Source: Gentiana macrophylla
Taxonomy: Eukaryota; Streptophyta; Magnoliopsida; Gentianales; Gentianaceae
NCBI GenBank assembly: GCA_026214975.1
Contig: CM047806.1
Location: forward strand, 79,903,599 to 79,967,598
Length of the DNA stretch: 64,000 nucleotides
Direction of reading: 5' to 3'
Shown here: positions 46,801 to 58,477 of the stretch, piece by piece
How the letters are laid out: the number at the start of each line of letters is the position of its first letter
Position numbering within the stretch: the first letter of the stretch is position 1
The notes under the pieces: model-generated
The model's input: the letters and a program-made list of their open reading frames with translations, nothing else
Told to the model about the DNA's origin: nothing
Database searches by the model: none
Translations under genes and position numbers: made by a program

Positions 46801-47820
46801 CAACAGTTCTTGTTGTTGAAAGAACAAGCAGGTCGAGAACCTCCACTTGACCCTCAGCAGACTCAGCAGTCTGTGCTATTTGTTTCCTTGTTTTCTTTAG
46901 AGGCTTGAATACCTCAGTTATTTTCTTTGCAGCTCCACTCTTTCTTTTCTTAGCAGCTTTCTTTGGTGCAGCAGGTTTGATAGATATCTTTTTAGTTTGT
47001 TGAACTCCGCTCACCACCAAAGATCACCATCATCTCCATCATTATCATCACCAAAGAAACCTCTCCAAAGAACCTCTTCATCATCATCTAGACCAGGAAT
47101 AGCATAATTAATTTCCTTCTTGTATCTAGACTGATTAATATTCTCAGGTTCAAGATCAGGAACTTCCAAATGATTCAGCAGGGTCTGAATCATCAATCCT
47201 AAGGGTAAGGCCTTTGATTTCCTTTTCCCTAATTTCTCCTCCTTGGCTACTTTCTTCATATAATGAATGAAATAACCAGCCCAATCAAACTTCATGCTCC
47301 TGCAGATAATTATCATCAGCTCTATCTTGGGTCCTGATAGAGTATCCATACTGCCAACTAATCCAAGTATGTTCTTAGCAATGAGCTTGCTCAGCAGACT
47401 ATACTCATTTCCAATATATCTGCAGTTGATGCCTGGTACGGATTTGGTGTCTGCATCTGTCTTAATCTAATCTACAAATGCCAATTTGTCCAATCCCATT
47501 GCTTCAGGATTGACTGAGCCATCCACCACTTCTTCAAATACAAACACTTGCCTCAGTAGACTAGAGGAGATTACAAGCTCCTCAAAGATTCACAGATTGT
47601 CTTGAATGCTTGATTCTTCTTCTACAACCATATTCTTCCGTAAATCAATAACATTGGTGTATGAGATTGTTTCTAATCTGATATTGAGTTTGTTCTCCAA
47701 GCCTGCAAACCTCCTTATTCTTCGACCTATATTAATGGCCAACTCTGTTTGGTTTGCATCAACAACATAGCCTCTAACACTTTGGCTTGATTCAATTTGA
47801 ACTTCAGTCATTTCCGCCAT
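43868..47820 (-). pseudogene. Copia D ORF3, long extra ORF after pol
   Basis: The same ORF as 14970-18915, with a clearer start: MAEMTEVQIESSQSVRGYV (ATG 47820-47818). Segments: N-terminal domain with LREVF-type and GSMDTLSGPKIELMIIICRS wording (47820-47011), Lys-rich stretch (46990-46900), acidic Glu run (about 46620-46570), FMPFERHVK/FQWKFGFYKRQKPAAEP block (46197-45900), DDLEALINEGI (about 45690-45650), long coiled coil (44912-44460; LRTVRHDMQQLRTQLDRHEE, then RINRLEETLQSRITAIDTR), Arg/Gly patch (RNRGGRSGRGDRS, about 44150-44110) and charged end EKARQEREKRQ. About 1,317 codons if the frame were whole; several frameshifts and stops exist. The coiled coils and the lack of membrane segments speak against a classical envelope protein (inference). 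Role unknown. Confidence 0.78.
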
Positions 47821-48498
47821 TGAAATAAGAAAAAGATGAAGAAGAATTGCTCTCAAATCTATGTTCAAACAATGTAGGATTTGCAGAGATAAAGCAGAAA
47901 TTGCAAGTAGAGAATCTGCTGTATAACAGTCTGATTATATAGACAGTGGGTAGTTGAGACTGTCATTGCACGTACATTGAGGTAACCACGATTAACTTGA
48001 ATAAATTCTGTCTTGACACGTGGCCCATTACTCCTCCATAACGTTTGTAACCGTTGGATGGTTTAACTATGGTAATAAAGGATAGGATAAATATCCCGCC
48101 AATATGCTTTTTGACTTTAGTAACTTTGACTGAGTAACGTTCCATCCAGTAGGGTAATCTTCAAGAGGTGGGATCGGTGATCTGGCGATAAATAGGCTTC
48201 AGTGAGCCTGGCGACAAAAGTACTGGCCTTGATCCTTGTTTTCTTCTTGTTTTGTTCAATTGATAATACAAGATGAAGTTTAATACCAATGATCGATCTG
48301 TCAAGTGAGCTCACCCAACATGACAAAGACCAATCCCTTGGCAACCTCATTTGCTCAATTGTCCAAACATAAGTACATGGAATTGTTGATACCAATGACT
48401 AATCTGCTAAGTGAGCTCACCCAACATAGCAAAGACTAATCCCTTGGTGAATTCCAAAGTACATTCTTTGAATATCACCAACTTTAATAATTCCAAGT
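47821..48498 (-). promoter_or_regulatory. Copia D pol-ORF3 spacer
   Basis: Counterpart of 14285-14969. It has two GTGAGCTCAC blocks (48287-48347 and 48391-48455) and a TATA-like ATTATATAG/CTATATAATC at 47934-47943, about 120 bases before the ORF3 start. No coding sequence seen. Confidence 0.6.
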
Positions 48499-49955
48499 TC
48501 AAATCCTTAATTTTGCAAATCTTTCACTATCAAGTGGTTTAGTGAAAATATCAGCAAGTTGATTTTCGATAGGGATGTATAGAACCACCACATCTTTCTT
48601 TTCAACATGATCTCTTATAAAATGATGTCTCACATCAATGTGCTTGGTTCTAGAGTGCAAACAGATTTTCTCGTGATTGCAATTGCACTTGTGTTGTCAC
48701 ACATGATTGGAATTTCCTTTTCTTCAATTCCATAATCCCTTAATTGTTGTCTTAGACATAGTACTTGTGCACAAAGAACTTCTGCAAACAATGTATTCAC
48801 TTCAAAGAGTGGAAGTTGATATAGAATTCATTTCTTGCTAAACCAGAAACCAGTCTATTTCCCATTAACTAACAAACTTCACGAGGTGCTTTTTCTATCA
48901 ATCTTGCATCCAGCATAATCAGAATCTGAGTAGGATATAACTTTGAAGCTTCCTTCCGTAGAATACCATATCCCTACTCCCAAGGTCTCTTTAATGTACT
49001 TGAGAACTCTCTTGACTGCACCTAAGTGACTTTCTTTAGGTTTAGATTGAAATCTTGCACAAACACCTACAGCAAAGGATATATCAGGTCTGCTGGCAGT
49101 GAGGTACAGCAGACTGCCTATCATCCTTCTGTATAAGGTCTTATCAACATCTTTGCCTTCTTTAACTTCATCCAATCTGATGTTTGTACTCATAGGAGTT
49201 GAACTTTTAGTGCTATTTTCCATACCAAACTTCTTCAGCAACTCCTTGGTATATTTGGTTTGATGAATGAAGATTCCATCTGTCATCTGTTTAACTTGCA
49301 ATCCCAAAAAGTAGTTCATTTCTCCCATCATACTCATTTGGAATTTACTCTTCATTAGATTTGCAAACTTTTCACAAAGTAGAACATTTTCAGAACCAAA
49401 TATTATGTCATCTACATAAATCTGTACCAGCAGGGTGCTGTCCCCTTCACTGATTCTGAAAAGTTTCTTGTCAATGGTGCCTTTTGTAAAACCATTGTCC
49501 ACCAAGAATTGAGATAAAGTCTCATACCATGCTCTTGGTGCTTGTTTCAGTCCATAAAGTGCTTTGTTGAGTCTATACACTGTATCTTCATGATCTTTAA
49601 CTTCAAATCCAGGAGGTTGCTGAACATACACTTCCTCCTCTAGAATGCCATTCAAAAATGCACTTTTGACATCCATTTGATATACTTTGAAGTTCTTATA
49701 TGCAGCATGTGCCAAGAATAATCTGATAGCTTCCAATCTTGCAACATGTGCATAAGTTTCATCAAAATCTATTCTTTCAGCTTGAGAATAGCCTTTTGCA
49801 ACTAGTCTGGCCTTATTCCTCACAATGGTACCAGATTCATCAAGTTTATTTCTGTATACCCACTTAGTACCAATGATATTTGCATGATTTGGCCTATCAA
49901 CTAGTGTCCAAACTTGATTTCTTTCAAATTCATTCAATTCCTCTTGCATAGCCAT
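48499..49955 (-). pseudogene. Copia D reverse transcriptase and RNase H
   Basis: RT is open from 49955 to 48879: [72 protein letters not shown], catalytic YVDD at 49418-49407, [29 protein letters not shown], then the RNase H start [16 protein letters not shown]. After 48879 the frame is lost (expected GTC...), but RNase H motifs (STAEAEY region, CDNTSA near 48703-48686, ADIFTKPL near 48560-48537) can be read in other frames to the stop at 48501-48499. This is the best preserved enzyme of the copia family here. Confidence 0.9.
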
Positions 49956-50440
49956 TATCGGTCACGGATCTCAAATTGCTTCTTCAACAACTTTAGGCTC
50001 CATTTGAGATAGAAAGCAAGTAAACATAGCTTCCAGTTGTCTTCTAGTCCTCACACTTACTGTCGTGCATTGCCAATAACTTGTTCAAATTTGGGTGATT
50101 CCTTAACCATTGTGGATTCTCGGTTATTTTGATTAACAGAACCTCATCTTGATGAGGATCTGCTTTGTAGCTTCTTCTACTGGGGTTCAAGAGATCCTTG
50201 AACTCGCTTCGCTTGTTGCATCCGTAACATTATCACAGGTGTTCAAAGAGGGGCGATGATCGTAAACTTTTAAGTCATTGAATCTTTCCAAGACTTCAAC
50301 ACAACTGGATCGTTGACTTGTTGATTCTCAAGAGTTCACAATCTTCATCTTCCATACCAATAAACTTAGGTTCATCAAACACAACATGAATTGTTTTTTC
50401 ATGTTTGTTGACCTTTGTTCAAGACCCTAAATGCTCTTGA
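49956..50440 (-). pseudogene. Copia D integrase-RT linker
   Basis: Variable pol linker, counterpart of 12331-12740, with readable pieces (HVVFDEPKF near 50390-50360; the QLEAMFTC region near 50045-50020). Frames change repeatedly, with differences from copia A at CAG/CTG triplets around 50160-50330. Confidence 0.55.
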
Positions 50441-51300
50441 TCAAGAGTATCCCAAGAAAATTCCTTCATCCGATTTTGGTTGGAATGTTTTCAAATGTAC
50501 CTTATGATTTAGAATAAAACATTTGCTTCCAAATGGATGAAAATAGGATATGTTAGGTTTCCTTCCATTCCAAACCTCATAAGGTGTCTTCAGTGACTTC
50601 TTGTTTCTTGATGTTCTGCTTTTGTGTATAGCATGTTGTATTGATCGCTTCAAATTTAATATCTTTCGGTAGCAATGCTTCACATATCATAGTTCTTCCC
50701 GCTTCCTTTAAAGTTCTATTTCTTCTTTCAAAGAACCCCATTTTCTTTGAGGTGTACCAAAGAAGAAGACAAGTTGATGTAGTACACCATTCATTCACAA
50801 TATTCTCTTATAACTTTGTTGAGAAATTCAAGACTCGATCCGATCTTATCTTTATCACTGTTAAAATTTTCTCATTTTGTAATCTCTTCAAAAGATTAGG
50901 CATACTTTGAAGTGTTTCACTTTTCTTGTTCATAAAAATCACCCAAGTGTACCTTGAATAATCATCCACAACCACTAAAGTGTACTTCTTTCCTGTTACA
51001 CTTGTTGGAGTTATTGGTCCAAAAAGATCCATATGCATCAGCTCCAACACTCTATTAGTTGATTGTTTGGTTTTTGACTTGAAGCTTGACTTTATCTGTT
51101 TACCTTGCTGACAAGCATCACAAATAGCATCCTTCTTGAATGTGATCTCTGGTAAAACAATCACCAGCTTCTTCTTTACCAACTGATTAATATCATCAAA
51201 GTTCAAATGATTCAACTTCTTGTGCCATAACCAATTAAGTTCTGATTTGGTATGCACAATCAAGCGAGTGTTTCGAATCATAGCAGAGACCAATCCACAA
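50441..51300 (-). pseudogene. Copia D integrase
   Basis: Zinc finger LWHKKLNHLNF...CDACQQGK (about 51235-51105), first catalytic Asp at 51029-51027 (MDLFGP), GKKYTLVVVDDYSRYTWVIF, second Asp near 50839 (IRSDR, then frame lost; copia A reads SDQGTEF), and third motif ERRNRTLKEAGRTM at about 50724-50683. A last part with KTPYEVWNGRKPNISYFHPF ends near 50440. The break after the second Asp coincides with two CAG/CTG triplets of copia A being replaced here (CAGATCAGGGTACTG versus CGGATCGAGTCTTG). Confidence 0.88.
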
Positions 51301-51650
51301 CATACATATTCGTTGTCTTCTACCAAAGCAAGTACAACTTGATCACCTCTTTCACTCATGACAATCTGATTGTTTTTGTCAAAAGTGACCTTGTATCCCT
51401 TATCTGTAATTGTCCGAAGGCTCAAACAAGTTGTAGTCCAATCCTTCCACATATGCAACATTCTTGATTGTAAGTCCATTCCTTACAAGTGTGCCATATC
51501 CTCTTGTATATCTAGGTGTATTCTTGTTGCCAAAATTCACCCTTGGACCATCTTTTGCCACAAAGTTTGATAAACAGTGCTTATTCTTTGTCATATGTCT
51601 GGAACATCCACTGTCAAAATACCAGACACCCTACAAAACAAAGTTAATGC
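51301..51650 (-). pseudogene. Copia D aspartic protease
   Basis: VWYFDSGCSRHMTKNK at about 51637-51588 shows an intact catalytic DSG, followed by NFVAKDGPRVNFGNKN, YGTLVRNGLTIKNVAYVEG and a damaged YNL-LST segment near 51420-51400, where the frame shifts. Downstream, GYKVTFDKNNQIVMSERGDQ continues. Confidence 0.85.
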
Positions 51651-52960
51651 ATTTTAGGTACCCAAACCTGTTTGGGTCCATAGTGGTCAGTGGAAAGCAT
51701 GACCCTTGGTATGTTTCCATAAGGTCTTCTCCTGAATGTGTCATACTTTGGTTCATACTTTGGTTCATACATGTATTCCACACATCCATAAGTTCTAACA
51801 AAGAGGTTGTGTAGAATCACATATGTTTTCTGGCCTTTTGGTTTATAATGATGTTTGAAGTGATTCTTGGTGTTAGAAGCATTAGCATAACCATAGGTTT
51901 GCTGTCTGTTAGGAACAGCCCTGTAGTATGGAGTCTGCTGAGGTCTTGTGTAAGTCCTTTGCTGATCCCATTGCCTAGGTTTTACCCAGCATCATGGTTA
52001 TATACTTCATGTTTCTAGAATTAGATGCGTAAATATTCCAATCATCATCAAGAGGGAACAATCTACCTTTCCCACGAGATAAGTATCCCTTGAATGATTA
52101 ACATTTTTGGGTTTAGGATTCTTATCCTTGAATATTTCTGTTTCTTACCCTTCGTGGTCCAAAGAGACTTGGTAGCAGAATCTGCTATCGGCAGCTTAGA
52201 AGGCACAAAGCGAAATTCTATTTTTAGATTTATTCTTTTTATTAGAGTGTTGACTTCTTTGACTTCTTATTTTGCTTCCTTGAAGCATTCTCGAGAGGTT
52301 TATTGCCTCAACAACCTTATCGGGAGTTGGATCTAGTGTGTGTACAAACTTAGGACCAACAGTGGTGCTAGTTCGATGACCTTACTGGATCCACTCTTGT
52401 AAGATTGTTGAGTTCCAAATCCAAGCCCGCTTCTATCTCCATAAGGCTTTCCCGATTTGTATGCGATGAGTGGAACAAGATGGTTCAAACAGATTCAGAG
52501 GTCGCTGGATGTTCAAAGCAGACTTATTCTCGATTCTCGTCCAACATCTTTTCCTTGCCTTTGAGAACCCTTAATTCAGCTTTCAATCTTCCAACTTCCA
52601 ATTCAAGAGCTTCTTTTTCAGCCTTCACAACCTCATAACCTGCATTGTATTATCCTCGGTTGATTAAGGATGGCATCCAAAGTCTCATTGTTGTCGAATT
52701 TCTAGGATTTGAACCACAAGTTGATTCACAATCACTTCCAAAGCGCAGAGTATTGATAGATACAAAGATGTTGTATACCTCCTCGCCTCATCCATATTGG
52801 CCATCAAGGCATAATCCTCCATATCAGCAACCAGTGTTGTATCATCTGATTCATTTCCTTTTTTCCGATTCCACATCATATCCTGATTCATCTTCAGCAA
52901 CCATAGCCTTCTTGCCATGTCTTCTTTGTTGGCTCTTGGTCTTGATGAGGTCCGACAATC
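51651..52960 (-). pseudogene. Copia D gag-pol linker
   Basis: Counterpart of 9950-11150. A coiled-coil-like stretch rich in Glu/Lys/Leu is coded near 52640-52560, with acidic Asp/Glu sequence (SDDTTLVADMEDYALMANMD) near 52850-52785. It ends at the Tyr-rich YMYEPKYDTF-like segment before the protease. Multiple frame changes; no catalytic motif. Confidence 0.6.
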
Positions 52961-53949
52961 AGTCTAAAATGTCCAGCTTCTTGCAGTTGAAGCAAAGATA
53001 ATCAGGTTCCTTCCCTTGTTTTAACTCAGGACAGTCAGGTTTGAAGTGTCATGGTTTCTTGCAATGAAAGCACATATAGTCATTATCTTTCATTGGTTCT
53101 TCTTTCCTTCTTTCAGTAGGCCTCTTTGTAAAATTTCTTGATGTGGCCTTTCCGGTCTTCATCATTCGATTTTCTTGCTCAAGAGGGCAATCGCTCTTGC
53201 ATCTCATCCAGCTGATCATCCTGTCCTCCTGATGTTTCTTCTTGATGTGAAGAAGCCAATGCAGTGGTCTTTGGCTATTCTTTTTCAGTCTCAGGTACAA
53301 GCTTTTTGCTAAATTCATAAGCCTTCAGATCTGAAAACAGTTTGAAGGTGTCTTCCTCATGCAACTTCCTCATTTCTTCAATTGCAGTCACCTTCATTTT
53401 CCAAACATCTTTTGCAGGTAGAGCTTCCAAGATTTTGGTGTTTATTTCCTCTTTTGAATAACTTACACTCAGCAGGGTAAGTTCATCCAAGATTGCATTG
53501 AATCTAGACTCCATTTGCTCAATGGTTTCATTTGGCAGCATTTTGAACTTTTGGAATCTCTTTCTGGCCACACTGATTTTGTTCTTCTTTATTGCATCAG
53601 TGCCTTCACAGATCAAGTGAATCTTGTCCCAAAGTTCCTTTGCAGTCTTGCAATCTTTAACCTTCATGTACATATTGCTATCCAAGGTTCTGTAAATGAT
53701 GTCTATAGCAATATTGTTGAGGTTTGCTCTTTTTTTGTCTTCTGCATTCCATTCTCTTTTTGGTTTAGGAATGTACTCAGTTGTATCACCCACTGTTATT
53801 GCCTTTGTAATCTCCAGTGGTCCATCAGTTAGTACATCCATCATCTCATCATGAGTAGCAGCAAGGTAAGCCTGCATTCGACGTTTATACTCATCAAATC
53901 TATCTAAAGAGCACATCAGCATAGTTTTAGCATACTGAGTGTTATCCAT
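52961..53949 (-). pseudogene. Copia D gag
   Basis: Starts MDNTQYAKTMLMCSLDRFDE (ATG 53949-53947). It is open for 225 codons through the capsid region to ETEKE, where TAG at 53275-53277 replaces Glu (GAG in copia A). Two CCHC knuckles then follow in another frame: CFHCKKP-stop-HFKPDC at about 53080-53030, with TGA for Gly, and CFNCKK..HFR.DC at about 53000-52955. An upstream in-frame Met (53991) lies in the leader and is less likely; MDNTQ is conserved in copies A and C. Confidence 0.88.
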
Positions 53950-54040
53950 GATGTAAGTCTTGAAAATCAGTAACTTGAAAGAAAGTTTCAAAGAATTTTC
54001 ACAAGTACAACAAGTAGGATTTCTTCAGAACAGAAGCACT

Positions 54041-54052
54041 GCTCCGATACCA
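54041..54052 (-). promoter_or_regulatory. Copia D primer binding site
   Basis: TGGTATCGGAGC on the minus strand, the same one-base variant of the initiator tRNA-Met site as in copia A and C. Confidence 0.85.
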
Positions 54053-54054
54053 AT

Positions 54055-55754
54055 TGTTGGTCCCTTGAAAAGGCTTTGGTTAAGTTTAGAGGGGGGTGAA
54101 TAAACTTAACACTTAAAACTTTTGAGTTAACAAATTTCTGCAACTTCGATCTGCGATACTTCGTAGTCTCTTTGAGACTTCGTGAGCTCTGGCCGACAAT
54201 GAGTTCATCGATAGTTCGATTTGCTGAATTTGTGCAGCAGAATAATATCAATTTTAAGCCTTAATACTTGTTGTTAAATATGATACTAAGTATTAGATAC
54301 TCAGTAGTGCAAGTGTGTGATTTCAGTTGCTAGATTCAGTAGGTTGATGAGTGAAATAAACTAAGTGCAGAAAGTAAAAGCAGAGAGTAAGTAGGCAGAT
54401 TTTTATAGTGGTTCCAGGTGATGTAATCCTGTACGTCCACTCTTCTCCTGTGATGTTGGAGGAAATTCACTAGAGATCTTTGAAGTAGCTGTTACAAAGA
54501 TTCCTAAGTTGTTTGTCCTTCACCAATAACTATGGCTTCACAAACTGAAAACTGGGAACAGGTAGGATTGCTGCTCCTTAGTCTTCCACTGGTCCTTGAA
54601 GGGTAGGATTGCCTCTTCACCAGCTCCACCACAAACAACAATCTTTCACACCCAACAGATGCTTCATTTGTCTTGCAGTTCTTTATAAAATAAAGAATGA
54701 ATCAAATAAATGATTGATTGCAAAGAGACTTGATTAGGATGATGTAATCGCAGCTTGCGATCTCCAAGTGTGTAATCTTGATGCAGCTTGAATACAGAAA
54801 GCACTTGAAGAAATTCACTAGATCAGCAGCTTTATGCTCAGCAAGTTCAGCAGGGTGTTTTTCAGCTCAGTGTTATCACTTAAAGTTTATCCCAAAATTC
54901 ATCATCTTGTTTCTGAGTTGAAAGTCCTCTATTTATAGGCAGGAGTGCATGTGACTTGTATTTGAAATTCAAATGTAACCGTTCCTTTGTTTTTGTCTCA
55001 TCTGACTTGCATTCATTCGTCATTATTCATAGGATCGACTTCGTCGTAATTCCTTTTGACAAGGCGCGATGGCCCACCTTTGACTTGTGTCCATTGGACA
55101 ATAATCTGAATCATCCCAACGTTATTTTAATCTTGGCCTTTGATTTGTTTGATAAGTCAGAGGTAGTTGGATGTCCTTATCCAAGTAATCTTCCAATATA
55201 ATTTTGAATTAGTCGAGGTATACATCAGCAGGTTCATCAGTCTGCTGAAGTACCAATCAGTCTGCTGATCAGCATATTGCTGTGTATAAAATGCAATGCA
55301 GCTGATTTCTTTTATCTAACTTTTATTTGTGAAGTTAGATTACACCCTTTTTAAGTATAACCAAGTTCCAAACATCATCCAACTTATGGAACTTAGACCT
55401 TCTACACAAGGTATATGTAATCAGTTTAGGTCATCACAGACTTGCCTAAATTCTGATTCCATATCCTTGACTTTAAATACTAAGTTTGATTCCTTAGCCT
55501 TCATTTACTGAGTTTGAACCCTCAGCCTTCAGTCTTCAGCAGGTTCAAGACTAGTCTACTGACCTATCTACCCAATCGACCTGAGACCATCTCTTTGAGA
55601 TCAATCAGCCAGCCTTTACTGATGCTTGTTTGATCAAACCTACTTATGAATCAAACTCTAATAAACCTATACATTTGATCTAGACATCTTTTTGCCTTTG
55701 CACTATAACAGCTAGTATGGCACTCATCATCAAAACTAAGAAATAAGTCCAACA
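54055..55754 (-). repeat. Copia D 5' LTR
   Basis: 1700 bases, TGTTGGAC...GGACCAACA on the minus strand; TATA box at about 54929-54938. The patch 55015-55075 differs from the left LTR (42960-43030) at each CAG/CTG/CACTG triplet, while the patch 55221-55285 keeps CAG/CTG where the left LTR is changed. Confidence 0.93.
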
Positions 55755-55759
55755 GCAAC
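55755..55759. repeat. Target site duplication of copia D, right copy
   Basis: GCAAC immediately after the LTR, matching 42003-42007. Confidence 0.93.
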
Positions 55760-56452
55760 ACCTATTGGAACCAACATCAGACTTGATGAAGATAAAAATG
55801 GCAAGGATGTCGGTCAAACTCTCTACAGAAGAATGATTGGAAGTCTACTTTATCTTACAACTTGATGAGACCGTATATATCCTTCAGCTTGGTGTTTATG
55901 CGTAAGATTTCAGACAAGACCCAAAGAGAGTCACTTAACAGTTGTCAAAAGAACCTTGAAGTATCTAAAAGACACTACAGGACTAAGAATATGGTATTCA
56001 AAAGAAGGAGAATTCAAACTGATATCCTACTCAGACTCAGATTATGCTGGATGCATAGTAGACAGAAAAAGTACTTCAGGCACATGTCGGTTACTAGGAA
56101 ATAGGCTTGTGTCTTGGTTCAGCAAAAAGCAAAATTAAATTTCAACTTCTACAGCTGAAGCTGAATACATCGCAGCTGGAAGTTGTTGTACTCAAATTTA
56201 ATGGATCAGACAACAACTAAGAGAATATGGCATTGAAGAAGGTTTGATACAAATAATTTGTGATAATACAAGTGCAATAGCTATAACAGATAACCTAGTT
56301 TTGCACTCAAGGACAAAGCAAATTGATGTGAGACATCACTTTATAAGGGATCATGTAGAAAAGAAAGATATTGCAGTTCTCAATATCCCAACTGAGGACT
56401 AGTTGGCTGACATCTGCACAAAACCTCTGGACAAAGAATGGTTTCAAAACTG
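55755..56452 (+). pseudogene. Copia B RT end and RNase H
   Basis: Continues copia B pol: [31 protein letters not shown] then stop, LKYLKDTTGLRIWYS, RNase H SDSDYAG (56034-56054), [26 protein letters not shown] and ADICTKPLD. Stops at about 55864, 56136, 56200 and 56400 show an old, dead copy; several are single C-to-T or G-to-A changes. Confidence 0.87.
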
Positions 56453-56790
56453 AGAACTGAATTTGGCATCATAAAAGTCAGTTAAGTCAGTTAAGCCTCA
56501 GAGATTCGTCAAGGGGATTGATCTTTGTCACGATGGGTGAGCTCACTTGAAAGATCAGTCATTGACATCAACAATAAACCGACAAACTGAATTAAGGACG
56601 AAACTAACCTTTAAGGACTAACCGCTGAAAATTCGAATAAGTTTTTATCCAGTCAAAGAATTTCAAAGGTTAAAAGGATAATGCCGACAGTAGTTACATC
56701 GCATTTAATTACCGCCGTTTTTGTCAGAATTAGTTGTGCGCGTTGATGACAGTTAAAATATACCCATTTATGTCATCAATTATAACCTTA
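56453..56790 (+). other. Copia B sequence after pol, cut by Athila-like LTR
   Basis: Matches the pol-ORF3 spacer of copia A/D: one GTGAGCTCAC block at 56509-56571, then GTTTTTATCCAGTCAAAG and CATCGCATTTAATTACCG-like sequence comparable to 14640-14830. ORF3 and the 3' LTR of copia B are not present; the Athila-like LTR begins within or just after this stretch. The exact junction is not determined. Confidence 0.55.
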
Positions 56791-58331
56791 AATCGGAGTT
56801 AATTATATATATTTCATATTTAATCACGTGTTTATATTTATTATTTAATGATAAGTGATTATTAATATGATAATTGGTATTTATTTGTTTTTATTATAAA
56901 AGAGCAATTAATTGTGTGATAAATGTCGATTTTGCAGATCATGATAAATCGGGAAGATAATTATCACGCAATCGAAATCTCAAGATAAAAGAGAAGAAAA
57001 TCGGAGCATTGAAGAAAAGATAAATCAGATCAATTCAAAAGCATGGAGTGGGGAACAAGTCGACGAACCGAATTTGAAAACGCAGAAAGAGGAGGCTCGG
57101 TCGATCGAGCCATGCCATTCGGTCGACGAAAGCGTGTAGGTGCGGTCACCCGAGCCTAATGTGATAAATGCATGTCAATCTTCCTGGATTCTCCCTATGT
57201 CGGCTACAACTCCTATATAAGCAGAGAATACGATCTTTGAGAAAGACACACCACTACAACACAAAACAATTCATACAATTTAGCTTTTAAGTATTTAGTT
57301 TTATTTTCTTTATGTTCGTACATTGTGGATTCAAGTGGATTCTCTCGTTGGGGAGCGATTAAAGAGTGGGAGTCACTCGCGTCTTCGAGGTATGACTATT
57401 CAATTATGCAATCTTTATTCGTAGATCGATATATTTTATTATGGAGTAGTTTTATTTGTATTGATTGTGTGATGTAGATTAATTTACGAACCCATGTGTT
57501 TAGGTTAGAAAGCGTTAAGAAGTAATCATGATTTGTTCCGGCACAGGCGTGTTCGGTCGACTAGACGTGTCACTCGGTCGCCCGAGTCGCTGCTCGGTCG
57601 ACCGAGCGTGGTGATGTGTAGGGCAATATTATGATCGGCTTCGACTCACGTCGATTCTCTCGATTTGGAATTAAAACGAGTAATTAAACTCGATCAACTT
57701 AATTATTTGTCATCATAATTTAACATGAAACTCAAAAAGTGATTGTTACTTAGGATATAGATTGAATCGGCATCTAAGAAGTACGCCTTACCCTAGGAAT
57801 GTTGCTTAGATGAGGTTACGGTTTATACCGGCATCCCTAGTCTCGTAATTGTGTCGGGTTATATGAGATGGAGGCATTAAAAAGCGAAGTCACGTAATGG
57901 AGGCACAATGATTTAGATGGCCTAATCGGAGCTAAATCTACCTTGGGGATGACTCCGTAGTCATAATAATTAATCTTTAACGTTTGTTTTGTCTCGTTAT
58001 CGCCCTAATTCACATGGGGAGTTATAATCTACTAGCGTAATCAATACTATTTGTTTAGATAATATCAACCGTATTATCCGTGTTTTAGTAGTCTTTAGTC
58101 CTGTCTTTGTGGTCTTTTGTGTCTTGTGGTTGTCACTATTTTATTTTCTGCATTTAGTTGGTCGTAGACCGCTTCTTTCAATTTAGTTCTAATAGGATAA
58201 AGTTGTGTTTTATTTGTGCCGAGTCTCGTGGGATCGACCTCGACTCTATCCGGCTATACTACAATTGAACCTATTTCTCTTGCTAGTGTGTTAGTAGGCA
58301 TCGAGTTAATAATTTAACTTGACCTCCATCA
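56790..58331 (+). repeat. Athila-like 5' LTR
   Basis: Ends CCATCA just before the PBS. The left end is uncertain (56744 to about 56950), as no second LTR is available. It contains a TATA box at 57213-57220 (CTATATAAG) and several copies of CTCGGTCGACCGAG or close variants (57096, 57552, 57572 and 57592). No gene is seen in this 1.5 kb. Confidence 0.7.
57211..57220 (+). promoter_or_regulatory. TATA box of Athila-like LTR
   Basis: TCCTATATAA followed by GCAG, in the middle of the LTR; probable promoter for the genomic RNA. Confidence 0.65.
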
Positions 58332-58338
58332 AGTTTTT

Positions 58339-58356
58339 TGGCGCCGTTGCCGGGAC
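58339..58356 (+). promoter_or_regulatory. Athila-like primer binding site
   Basis: TGGCGCCGTTGCCGGGAC, the tRNA-Asp-type site typical of Athila/Tat elements, one base shorter in the G run than the usual TGGCGCCGTTGCCGGGGA. Confidence 0.88.
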
Positions 58357-58446
58357 TCGAGTCATTAAATTAAGATATAGCTTATTTTGTTAGAAATGGA
58401 TTCGTGAATATTCTATGAATAAGAGAGTCAGATATTAAAAGTGTCG

Positions 58447-58477
<31 letters not shown>

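Larger units (their letters stand above)
42008..55754 (-). mobile_element. Copia D: complete 13.7 kb Ty1/copia element with extra 3' ORF
   Basis: 13,747 bases on the minus strand, with LTRs of 1700 (right, 5') and 1698 (left, 3') bases and a GCAAC duplication. Same family and layout as copia A: gag, protease, integrase, RT, RNase H, spacer, ORF3, polypurine tract. It sits in copia B RT; joining the flanks restores the copia B order GMENS...TNIRLDEDK. Its RT is open for 358 codons and its protease keeps DSG, making it the better preserved copy, though gag has a stop and integrase a frameshift. Confidence 0.94.
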
